Source: Lachnospiraceae bacterium (GTDB lineage Bacteria; Bacillota; Clostridia; Lachnospirales; Lachnospiraceae). From it: DNA of 47,549 bases. The stretch covers positions 1 through 47,549 of the forward strand of contig JAAVAE010000058.1 in NCBI GenBank assembly GCA_014804245.1, written 5' to 3'. The notes under the pieces are model-generated. The model was not told the DNA's origin. It was given only the letters and a program-made list of their open reading frames with translations, and made no database searches. Below, piece by piece: positions 1 through 6,855 of the stretch (position 1 is its first letter; the number at the start of each line of letters is the position of its first letter). The position numbers were made by a program, and so were the translations under genes.

Positions 1-57
1 AAAAAGCGTCAGCACTTAGCGAGGTTCCTCACGAGCTTAGTGCCTGCTACGCTTTTT
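1..57. terminator. Long imperfect inverted repeat, probable terminator or interspersed repeat
   Basis: AAAAAGCGT (1-9) pairs with ACGCTTTTT (49-57), and GCACTTAGC (12-20) pairs with GCTTAGTGC (35-43) with one mismatch. GAGG/CCTC lies at the apex. The arms carry an A-run on the left and a T-run on the right, as expected for a bidirectional intrinsic terminator. It lies about 90 bases past the stop codon of the minus-strand SGNH-like gene, so it could end that unit. The element touches the window edge and may be only part of a larger repeat. Confidence 0.5.
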
Positions 58-61
58 GCGG

Positions 62-111
62 AGCGGGAGCGCGGCGACGTTGGATTATTTATCCTCTCAG
101 AGCGTCCCGCT
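62..111. repeat. Second inverted repeat next to the edge element
   Basis: AGCGGGA (62-68) is the reverse complement of TCCCGCT (105-111), with a GC-rich then AT-rich loop between them. Together with the stem at 1-57 this makes a compact double-hairpin block that is far more GC-rich than the flanking gene. I see no convincing reading frame in it. It could be part of an interspersed non-coding repeat, but its copy number cannot be judged from this window. Confidence 0.35.
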
Positions 112-148
112 GGTCAAAATGTGAAAAGGAAAACCTATGCAGTTGAAA

Positions 149-1219
149 TTATTCGTAAATGCTTTCGTAATCGTAGTTTAAGAAGAAGTCTTCTTCTGTC
201 TCTATTTTTTCCAGATAGTTTTCTTTTGTTACAAGACCGGTGCCCTCGGAAATCCATTTGAGGATTAGGGAGTTGATTTCGGCGCTGTAGTGACCGTCGT
301 CGCAGTAGTAGTCTAGGTTGCAGATGATGTCGTACTGGTCAAAGAAATTGTATAGTTTTACGTTGGGGCATTCCAGTAATAATTCTGTTGCGGTCTGCTC
401 CGCTTTTAGCAGCTTAGGGATGGTTCCTTTGAGGTTTTGGGCGTCCCAGTAGCAGATGCTGTATGGAGGGTAGAAGATATAAAAGGTGGTGTCGGGGTAT
501 TTGTTTACAATCCGCGTGATGTTCGAGGTGATAGTGTCGGTGACGGTCTCGTATTCTTCAGCCCCAAAGGTTGTGGTTACGTTTAAGTTGACATGATCTC
601 TGTCGTATGAGGCGAGGATCTGGTCTAAGCCGGTTTCCCTTTCCCAAGAGGAGTATTCGTCCATGGTGGTGGAGGCTTCTCCCGAAAGAGTCATGGCGAG
701 GTTAGGCAGTACGCCGTGATAGAGGATGGATTTGTTGAACAGGTAGGAAGCGTCATTAAATGGATTATCGTCGTAAAGGTAAGTGGGGTAGGAATCGTAT
801 TGCTGCCAGTTGCCGTCACGAAGAAGTCCATTGTAATCCACAGCCCAGAGAACGGTGCTCACGTTTGGGTTTCTTGTAAGGGCGCGATCCAGATTTTCGG
901 CAAGTTCTTTGTAGCCGGCACCGGGGAAAGGCTCTTTGACGGAATGGGTTCCAAAGTACGCATCCATCTCGCTGGGCTTTGTGTTCTGAGTCATGGAGGT
1001 GCCTGTGATGATGGCATCAAAGTCAAAATATCTGGAAATGCCATCGTTGGTATAGCGTTCATCGTGCAGCCGGTAGGATAAAAAAGAATAGGGTTTGTGA
1101 TAATGAAAATAAGGGTCGACGAAAACCACAGCAAAAGCTATGAAAAGCAGTGCTGCTATCAAAAGTGTTATGCATTTCAGGAACCATTTTCTGGCTTCTT
1201 TTTGATCCATATGTTCCAT
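149..1219 (-). CDS. Membrane-anchored SGNH-like protein, MBOAT partner
   Basis: This 356-residue protein has one N-terminal membrane segment (about residues 15-34) followed by an extracytoplasmic domain. A GTS motif (73-75) and a late DDGH motif (307-310) look like the nucleophile Ser and the Asp/His pair of an SGNH or AlgX/DltD-like fold. The gene lies just downstream of an MBOAT acyltransferase on the same strand, which is the usual arrangement for polysaccharide O-acylation, where the SGNH protein acts outside the membrane. An ATG at 1231 is in frame, but GGAGG at 1225-1229 lies inside that extension and 5 bases before the ATG at 1219, so 1219 is the better start. The acyl group and acceptor cannot be told. 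It is less likely an unrelated secreted esterase. Confidence 0.75.
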   Translation of the reverse strand: MEHMDQKEARKWFLKCITLLIAALLFIAFAVVFVDPYFHYHKPYSFLSYRLHDERYTNDGISRYFDFDAIITGTSMTQNTKPSEMDAYFGTHSVKEPFPGAGYKELAENLDRALTRNPNVSTVLWAVDYNGLLRDGNWQQYDSYPTYLYDDNPFNDASYLFNKSILYHGVLPNLAMTLSGEASTTMDEYSSWERETGLDQILASYDRDHVNLNVTTTFGAEEYETVTDTITSNITRIVNKYPDTTFYIFYPPYSICYWDAQNLKGTIPKLLKAEQTATELLLECPNVKLYNFFDQYDIICNLDYYCDDGHYSAEINSLILKWISEGTGLVTKENYLEKIETEEDFFLNYDYESIYE

Positions 1220-1249
1220 GCCTTCCTCCATTCCTACATTTCTGATCCG

Positions 1250-2713
1250 TTAAAAGTTAAAGTATAAAAACTCGCTTATTTCTGATAAGGATACGATGCT
1301 CCACAGCATTAATATGACCACCGCCAGGATTTTGCGGTTGGTAAGTTTCATCCGAGCCACCTTCTCCTGGGTGTTTTTCATTGTAAAGCAGGCAGTCAGA
1401 AGAGCGAGCGTAAAAGCGGTGACCGGCATCCAGGGATAGCGCGTCATGATGCCGCTAAGCCCCGCTTTATATAGCAGATTCATTTCTAACAGATCGGCAA
1501 ATTTATCTGTGATAGGCTGATATATGGGACCGAATCCGCCGCGGAATAATTGTGACCACAGCATCCCCGCATCGCTTAAGGAATCCGCCCGAAAGAGGCT
1601 CCAGGCAAAAGTGACCAGCACAAAAGTCATGCCTATCCTTAAAAACTGCGGTGCTCTTTTGGACTCAGTATGAAAAATCCGTTCCAATACGGTGAGGATA
1701 CCGTGCAGCAGTCCCCAGATAATGAAAGTCCAGTTGGCGCCATGCCACAGACCGCTTACAAAAAAGACAATCAATACATTAAGGTAGTTTTTTGCCTTTG
1801 AGCATCTGTTTCCGCCTAAAGGGATGTAGACATACCGGGTAAAAAATCTCGTCAGGGTCATGTGCCATCTGTCCCAGAAATCTGAGATGGACTGAGCCTT
1901 ATAAGGGGAATTAAAGTTAAAGGGAAGCTTTATGCTAAGCATGTAACTCATGCCGTATGCCATATCGCAGTAACCGCTGAAATCAAAATAAATCTGAAGG
2001 GAATAACAAACCATCACAAGAATGACGCTGGGCGTGTTGAGTTCTGCTATATGATCGTAGCCAATGGAAACCACTTGGGAAAAGGTATCTGCAATCAGAA
2101 CCTTTTTAGCAAGACCTAGCGAAAAAGCATAAAATCCTCTGCTCAGATTCTCAAAATTCAGTTTCCGGCTGGCATGATCCTTAAGCTGGGGAATCAGTTC
2201 GCTGTGATAGACAATAGGACCTGCGACCAGCTGTGGAAAGAAGGAGACGTACGCTGCATATTCCAGAAAACTATAGTTTTCACATTCGCCTTTATAAGAA
2301 TCAATGACATAAGATAACTGCTGAAACGTATAAAAACTGATGCCCAGAGGAAGGATCAGCTTTAGTAAAGGAAGATTGGATTTAAATACAGAATTCAGAT
2401 TTGATATAAAAAAATCATAATATTTAAAGTAAAATAAAATACCAATGTTCAGAAAGATGCCGATACCTAAAAAAGTCCGTTTAAGGCGCTTTTTGGAGGT
2501 ACGTGTCATACATGCCGAGAGGCAGTAGTTTGCCAGAATGCTGACAATTAGAATGACCAGATAGTAAATACTATTATAGCCGTAAAACCACATGGACATA
2601 GCAGCCAGAAAAGCAAGGGCAGCCTTGTACATTTTGGCATGATTCAATCCGTAATATCCGATTAATGTCAGTGGAAAAAACAGAAATATGAAAATGTAGG
2701 AATTAAATAACAT
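1250..2713 (-). CDS. MBOAT family membrane O-acyltransferase
   Basis: This 487-residue polytopic protein belongs to the AlgI/DltB/PatA-like MBOAT family, which moves acyl groups (usually acetyl) across the membrane onto polysaccharides. It opens with MLFNSY, the usual start of the family. Hallmarks are PQLVAGPIV (near 160), DFSGYCDMA (near 245), DFWDRWH with His284, and GLWHGANW with His324, the probable catalytic histidine. A GTG at 2776 would add 21 residues, but it lies in the spacer of a near-consensus promoter (2765-2793), so ATG 2713 is chosen. AAGGG sits 7 bases before that ATG. The SGNH-like partner follows on the same strand. Probable role: O-acylation of the glycan made by this locus. 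Confidence 0.9.
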   Translation of the reverse strand: MLFNSYIFIFLFFPLTLIGYYGLNHAKMYKAALAFLAAMSMWFYGYNSIYYLVILIVSILANYCLSACMTRTSKKRLKRTFLGIGIFLNIGILFYFKYYDFFISNLNSVFKSNLPLLKLILPLGISFYTFQQLSYVIDSYKGECENYSFLEYAAYVSFFPQLVAGPIVYHSELIPQLKDHASRKLNFENLSRGFYAFSLGLAKKVLIADTFSQVVSIGYDHIAELNTPSVILVMVCYSLQIYFDFSGYCDMAYGMSYMLSIKLPFNFNSPYKAQSISDFWDRWHMTLTRFFTRYVYIPLGGNRCSKAKNYLNVLIVFFVSGLWHGANWTFIIWGLLHGILTVLERIFHTESKRAPQFLRIGMTFVLVTFAWSLFRADSLSDAGMLWSQLFRGGFGPIYQPITDKFADLLEMNLLYKAGLSGIMTRYPWMPVTAFTLALLTACFTMKNTQEKVARMKLTNRKILAVVILMLWSIVSLSEISEFLYFNF

Positions 2714-2764
2714 GCGCTTTCCCTTTCGGATTCCTAAAAACTGTTTTTTGAGAAAATCAATGTT

Positions 2765-2793
2765 ATTATAAGCCACTGCCTACCGTTTGGCAA
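2765..2793 (-). promoter_or_regulatory. Promoter of the MBOAT/SGNH unit
   Basis: Read on the minus strand, TTGCCA (2788-2793) and TATAAT (2765-2770) are separated by exactly 17 bases, matching the sigma-A consensus at 5/6 and 6/6 positions. Transcription would start near 2757, giving a leader of about 45 bases before ATG 2713. This excludes the longer GTG-started reading of the MBOAT gene. Confidence 0.75.
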
Positions 2794-2817
2794 TAAATTT
2801 TTAAAGGGAACTGTTAC

Positions 2818-2846
2818 TTGTGAGGGTAAGGAAAATATGATAAAAT
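2818..2846 (+). promoter_or_regulatory. Promoter of the tandem fucosyltransferase unit
   Basis: TTGTGA (2818-2823) and TAAAAT (2841-2846) are 17 bases apart and match consensus at 4/6 and 5/6. The predicted start, near 2853, gives a short leader holding AGAGG 8 bases before ATG 2882. It is divergent from the MBOAT promoter, and the two elements do not overlap. Confidence 0.55.
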
Positions 2847-2881
2847 CATTAGTTAAGTATACCAGATAAGAGGTGCAGTCT

Positions 2882-3838
2882 ATGAATATAATCAGGATGT
2901 CCGGAGGACTGGGAAATCAGATGTTCCAGTATGCCTTGTATCTGAAGCTCCGTTCATTGGGAAAAGAAGTAAAATTTGATGATATAAATGAATACAGAAG
3001 TGAAGGAGCACGTCCAATCATGCTGGCATTATTTGGCATAGATTATCCTAGGGCAACATGGGATGAAATCGTAGAATTCACAGACGGATCCATGAAGCCT
3101 GTTAAAAGGATCAGAAGAAAATTGTTTGGAAGACGTGCGATAGAATATTATGAAGAGGGGTTCTATGACCCGAAGATCCTTACCTTTGATTCCATGTATC
3201 TGAGAGGAAGTTTTCAGAGTGAGAAATATTTTGAAGATATAAAGGATGAAATCAGGCAGTTGTATAAGTTTCCGCTTCTTGAGGAGATGCACTTGCCGGA
3301 AAAGCTTTATTCAAGCACAAAGGCATGTCTGGATGCAATAGAGAGCACGGAGGCAGTGGGGATTCACATGTACAGAAGTGATTCCCGCAGGGAAGAGGAA
3401 TTGTATGATGGAATCTGTACAGAGAAATACTATGAAGGCGCAGTACAGTTTATTCAGGAAAAATGCCCAGAAGCTGTCTTTTATATTTTCAGCAACGAGC
3501 CTAAATGGGTAAAGGGCTGGGTAGAGAATCTGATTCAAAGTCAGATAAGAGAAGATATGAGCAGAGAAGAGATTGCCGCCATGGAGAAGCGGTTCGTCAT
3601 GGTAGAGGCTAATACCGAATACACCGGGTATCTGGATATGTTGTTGATGAGCCGGTGCAGGCATAATATCATTTCCAATTCCAGTTTCAGCTGGTGGGCA
3701 GCTTGGATCAATGAGCATGAGGACAAGCTGGTGGTTGCGCCGGATAAATGGGTGAATGACAAGGACAGTGAGGACGTCTATACGAAAGGCATGGTGCTTG
3801 TGGGCGCAAAGGGAAGGGTGAGCCGTACCGTAAAATAG
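2882..3838 (+). CDS. GT11 fucosyltransferase-like protein with altered donor motif
   Basis: This 318-residue protein resembles alpha-1,2-fucosyltransferases (GT11), which transfer fucose from GDP-fucose. It has the family N-terminus GGLGNQMFQYALYLKL and the late NSSFSWWAAW motif. The usual HxRRGDY motif, which binds GDP-fucose, reads HMYRSDS (162-168): the first Arg is Tyr and the Gly is Ser. The downstream neighbour is a close paralogue with an intact motif, so this looks like a tandem duplicate that has drifted. It may be inactive or have changed specificity. A GTG at 2873 is in frame, but AGAGG lies across it and is well placed for ATG 2882. It is the first gene of a short unit with the next GT11 and a GT2. 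Confidence 0.8.
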   Translation: MNIIRMSGGLGNQMFQYALYLKLRSLGKEVKFDDINEYRSEGARPIMLALFGIDYPRATWDEIVEFTDGSMKPVKRIRRKLFGRRAIEYYEEGFYDPKILTFDSMYLRGSFQSEKYFEDIKDEIRQLYKFPLLEEMHLPEKLYSSTKACLDAIESTEAVGIHMYRSDSRREEELYDGICTEKYYEGAVQFIQEKCPEAVFYIFSNEPKWVKGWVENLIQSQIREDMSREEIAAMEKRFVMVEANTEYTGYLDMLLMSRCRHNIISNSSFSWWAAWINEHEDKLVVAPDKWVNDKDSEDVYTKGMVLVGAKGRVSRTVK

Positions 3839-3860
3839 AGATGAGGAAAAGATTCCAGTT

Positions 3861-4787
3861 ATGAATATAATCAGAATGACAGGCGGTCTGGGAAACCAGA
3901 TGTTTCAGTATGCACTATATCTAAAACTCTGCTCCATGGGGAAAGAAGTGAAATTTGATGATGTTGCCGAATATAAAGTGCCGGATGCAAGACCCATCAT
4001 GCTATGGGTATTTGACATTTCCTATCCAAAAGCAAGCGCGGCGGAAGTCAATCAGATTACAGATGGATTTTTAAAGCTTTCCCACAGGATCAGAAGAAAG
4101 TTGTTTGGAAGGAAATCCCTTGAATATCATGAAAAAGACTGCAATTTTGACGAGCAGGTGCTGAAGAGGGAGCCTGCCTATCTGACCGGTTATTTTCAAA
4201 GTGAAAAATATTTCAAGGATATAGAAACGCAGGTGCGAAAGGCCTTTGTCTTTTCAGATAAAATATGGGAAGGGACGGATCCGGATACAAAGCGGAGGAT
4301 GGAAAGCTATCTTCGGCAGATAGGAAGCACTACAGCGGTAGCGATGCATGTGCGTAGAGGAGACTACTTAACGACCAGTGAGGTATTCGGAGGAATCTGT
4401 ACCCAGGAATATTATGTAAGGGCAATCAAAAGGGTGCTTAAGGACGTTCCCGATGCAGTGTTCTTCGTTTTCAGCAATGATACGAAATGGGTGAAGGAGT
4501 GGATTCCGGAATTGTGTGAAGAGGGAGAGATAAAAGAGGCGGACCGGTTCGTGGTGATAGAAGGCACCACGGAAGATACAGGCTATCTTGACATGCTGCT
4601 GATGAGCCGGTGCAGGCATTATATTCTGGCAAATTCCAGCTTTAGCTGGTGGGGGGCATACCTGAACCCTGCGGACGATAAGCTGGTGATTGCCCCGTCC
4701 GTCTGGTTCAACAATCAGGACTGCAGGGATATTTATATGGAAGAAATGATTAAGATTTCCCCGAAAGGTGAATTGATGGAAAAATGA
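3861..4787 (+). CDS. GT11 alpha-1,2-fucosyltransferase-like protein
   Basis: This 308-residue protein has the GT11 signatures in order: GGLGNQMFQYALYLKL at the N-terminus, intact HVRRGDY at 163-169, a cytosolic GT-B type middle, and NSSFSWWGAYL near the end. The family transfers fucose from GDP-fucose, typically in alpha-1,2 linkage, on the cytoplasmic side of lipid-linked oligosaccharide. It is very similar along its length to the preceding gene, 22 bases upstream, so the two are tandem paralogues. Its stop overlaps the start of the following GT2 by 4 bases (ATGA), implying translational coupling. The acceptor is unknown, and no GDP-fucose synthesis genes are in the window. Confidence 0.88.
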   Translation: MNIIRMTGGLGNQMFQYALYLKLCSMGKEVKFDDVAEYKVPDARPIMLWVFDISYPKASAAEVNQITDGFLKLSHRIRRKLFGRKSLEYHEKDCNFDEQVLKREPAYLTGYFQSEKYFKDIETQVRKAFVFSDKIWEGTDPDTKRRMESYLRQIGSTTAVAMHVRRGDYLTTSEVFGGICTQEYYVRAIKRVLKDVPDAVFFVFSNDTKWVKEWIPELCEEGEIKEADRFVVIEGTTEDTGYLDMLLMSRCRHYILANSSFSWWGAYLNPADDKLVIAPSVWFNNQDCRDIYMEEMIKISPKGELMEK

Positions 4788-5800
4788 AACAGGATGGCAC
4801 GCTGATTTCGGTTATTGTAACCGCTTATAATATTGAGAAATACCTGCCCCGCTGTGTGGACAGTCTTCTGGCGCAGACCTATAGCCCTATGGAGATTATT
4901 CTGGTAGATGACGGATCTTCGGATGAAACTCCCCGTCTGTGCGATGAATATGCTTGTAAGAATGATTCTGTTTATGTCATCCACAAGGAGAACGGGGGAC
5001 CTTCTGCGGCAAGAAATGCAGGACTTGCAATTGCAAAGGGCGACTATATCGGATATGTGGACGGAGATGACAAAGTAGAAGCAGACATGTATGAAAATAT
5101 GCTGGGAGAGTGCCTGCGCACAGGTGCGCAGATTGCCATATGTGCCTACAGGGAGGTAGGAGAAGGTGCGGAAGAAAATCATTCTACAGGCAATATACTG
5201 GAACTTAGTCGTGAAGAAACGCTGGAATTATATATAAATGGCGATCCCCAGTATCATATTTATCATTCTGTATGGAGCAAGCTCTTTGAAAGAAAAGTGA
5301 TTGAAGATATCCGATTTCCGGAGGGGCGCAAATCAGAAGATATCATGTATACTACATGGGCGCTTACCAAGGCATCAAAATGCGTCTTTTTAGACACACC
5401 TTATTACAATTATACCGTGGACCGGAGCGGCAGCATCATGAACAGTCAGCTGCATGAGCGCCGTTTTCAGGATGAGATTCCTTTCTGGAAGGAACAGGCG
5501 GACTACCTTAAAAAGCTGGGCATGCAGGAACTGGCAGAAAAATCTGCCTATCAGTTTTATCGCAAAATGCTTTTTTATTTTATTGATTTCAAGGACAGAA
5601 AGATGAAAGATTCTGCGAAGGAATTAATGACTTTTTTGCGGAAGGAAAAGAGTGAAATCAAAAGAATCTATCGAAGGGACTTCGCAGCATCAGGGGACAA
5701 AGCCAGAATGAAACTGGCTTTGTGCTGGCCGGGGGGTTACTATCGGATTGTGAAGATCTATGACAAGTTCATCATACCGCTGAGACAGCATGTGGATTGA
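4784..5800 (+). CDS. GT2 family glycosyltransferase
   Basis: This 338-residue GT-A enzyme belongs to the capsular and exopolysaccharide GT2 group. It opens with SVIVTAYNIEKYL, then LVDDGSSDETP and NGGPSAARNAGL. YVDGDD is the DxD-type metal and nucleotide-sugar site. The C-terminal third is basic and probably associates with the membrane. It probably adds one sugar to the lipid-linked repeat, with donor and linkage not predictable. It starts inside the stop of the fucosyltransferase gene and is the last gene of its unit. It ends only 3 bases from the end of the convergent methyltransferase gene. Confidence 0.88.
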   Translation: MKQDGTLISVIVTAYNIEKYLPRCVDSLLAQTYSPMEIILVDDGSSDETPRLCDEYACKNDSVYVIHKENGGPSAARNAGLAIAKGDYIGYVDGDDKVEADMYENMLGECLRTGAQIAICAYREVGEGAEENHSTGNILELSREETLELYINGDPQYHIYHSVWSKLFERKVIEDIRFPEGRKSEDIMYTTWALTKASKCVFLDTPYYNYTVDRSGSIMNSQLHERRFQDEIPFWKEQADYLKKLGMQELAEKSAYQFYRKMLFYFIDFKDRKMKDSAKELMTFLRKEKSEIKRIYRRDFAASGDKARMKLALCWPGGYYRIVKIYDKFIIPLRQHVD

Positions 5801-5803
5801 TGC

Positions 5804-6676
5804 TTAATTCCCCCAGATAATGATACAGTTATTTTCTTTGGTTAACGGCTCTTCCGCGATTGTAGAGGAGCCGGGAATCTTTTCTAACAGTTCTTCAAGG
5901 CTATAGCCGTCCAATACATCATGGGAGAGTGTGTTCCACGTTATATAGCCTGCCTTTGACTTTAAGATGACCTTTTCCAGGTAAACATCCTGAACATCGC
6001 GGACTAATTCCGAAAACGCATAGTTGCTTATTACAAAATCATAATTCCCATCTACATCAATCTGAGTGCCGTCCACGAATCGAACCTTATCAGTGGTAGA
6101 TTTCCCGAACTTGCCAAGAAATTTTCTGGCCAATGCCAAAACTTCCGGAAGGTCAAAGAGGGAATAGGTTTCAACCTTATTTAAATAGCTTGTCAGCAAT
6201 CGGCATTGCCCCGCATAGCCAATACCGATTTCAGCAATCGATTTAAATTGATGGGTGTCAAATAAGGTTACGATATCCTGCAATACTTTGGCATAACGCA
6301 GGGTGGTGGGTGAAACATCCACAGTTCGTCCATTGATTTCATAGGAAAATGTCACCGGATTGCCGTACAGATCATTCCCAAAAAAATTATTCCAGTCAGC
6401 ATCTGTGAATGTCAGCTTATTATTCTGATTGATGATATCCAGATATTCCTGTCCCTGCTTCTCGGAGACATGTTCTAAAACATCGTTATAAGTAGGGTTT
6501 CTTTTGAACTTCTTGAAAAAATGCTCACTCTTTGATGCCATATAACACACCACAGGGTATGAGTTATCATCCGAAATACTGGTTTTCCGCCCCTTAGATA
6601 TCAGTTTCCTATAGTAATATTTGTATAAAATCCTGTCTATATAATATATGCATAAATTTTTTAGTTTCATTGGCAT
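5804..6676 (-). CDS. Putative sugar O-methyltransferase
   Basis: This protein of about 290 residues resembles the putative sugar O-methyltransferases found in polysaccharide loci. The centre has an AdoMet-binding motif (AEIGIGYAGQ) and a downstream SNYAFSEL segment, with YITWNTLSH later. It would methylate a sugar hydroxyl in the glycan or precursor. It is the only minus-strand gene between long plus-strand runs and has its own promoter (6710-6739). On the minus strand AAAAGGAG (6688-6681) precedes ATG 6676 by 4 bases and ATG 6670 by 10, so the start could be either. The longer frame to 6739 runs through the promoter and is rejected. Methyl capping could stop chain growth, but that is inference. 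Confidence 0.78.
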   Translation of the reverse strand: MPMKLKNLCIYYIDRILYKYYYRKLISKGRKTSISDDNSYPVVCYMASKSEHFFKKFKRNPTYNDVLEHVSEKQGQEYLDIINQNNKLTFTDADWNNFFGNDLYGNPVTFSYEINGRTVDVSPTTLRYAKVLQDIVTLFDTHQFKSIAEIGIGYAGQCRLLTSYLNKVETYSLFDLPEVLALARKFLGKFGKSTTDKVRFVDGTQIDVDGNYDFVISNYAFSELVRDVQDVYLEKVILKSKAGYITWNTLSHDVLDGYSLEELLEKIPGSSTIAEEPLTKENNCIIIWGN

Positions 6677-6709
6677 TTTTCTCCTTTTCATGGAACATAT
6701 TAGCATACT

Positions 6710-6739
6710 TTTATAATACCCGCAATAATAGAATCTCAA
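6710..6739 (-). promoter_or_regulatory. Promoter of the O-methyltransferase gene
   Basis: On the minus strand TTGAGA (6734-6739) and TATAAA (6710-6715) lie 18 bases apart, each 5/6 to consensus. The expected start near 6702 leaves a leader of about 25 bases containing the ribosome binding site at 6681-6688. It is back-to-back with the plus-strand promoter at 6747-6775, with the two -35 boxes 7 bases apart. Confidence 0.5.
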
Positions 6740-6746
6740 TGAAAAT

Positions 6747-6775
6747 TTGCCTAGAAAAGTAATGTATGATATAAT
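6747..6775 (+). promoter_or_regulatory. Promoter of the long glycan operon
   Basis: TTGCCT (6747-6752, 4/6) and a perfect TATAAT (6770-6775) are 17 bases apart. Transcription should start near 6782, just before a tandem-repeat leader, and run into the ABC exporter at 6856. I found no equally good promoter or intrinsic terminator in the following 38 kb. Confidence 0.7.
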
Positions 6776-6783
6776 TTTATACC

Positions 6784-6841
6784 AATAAGCCCGCAGGGCG
6801 TTTGGTGCAATAAGCCCGCAGGGCGTTTGGCTGAATAAGCG
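6784..6841 (+). repeat. Tandem 25-base hairpin repeat in the operon leader
   Basis: Two full 25-base units begin at 6784 and 6809 and a truncated third begins at 6834. The first 22 bases of the two full units are identical. Each full unit holds GCCC-GCA-GGGC (6789-6799 and 6814-6824), a small perfect hairpin. The block lies between the predicted transcription start and the AAAGGAG ribosome binding site, so it would form two short stem-loops in the 5' leader. It is too short and lacks a U-run for a normal intrinsic terminator. A role in leader stability, protein binding or copy-number variation is possible. Confidence 0.75.
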
Positions 6842-6855
6842 TAAAAAGGAGACAT

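Noticed and set aside
716..1081. 121-codon plus-strand open frame opposite the SGNH-like gene
   Set aside because: Lies wholly inside a well-supported gene on the other strand, with no ribosome binding site or recognisable motifs.
5838..5890. Weak GGCTC/GAGCC hairpin as a terminator of the GT2 unit
   Set aside because: Lies inside the convergent methyltransferase gene, with a short stem and only a broken T-run; not convincing.
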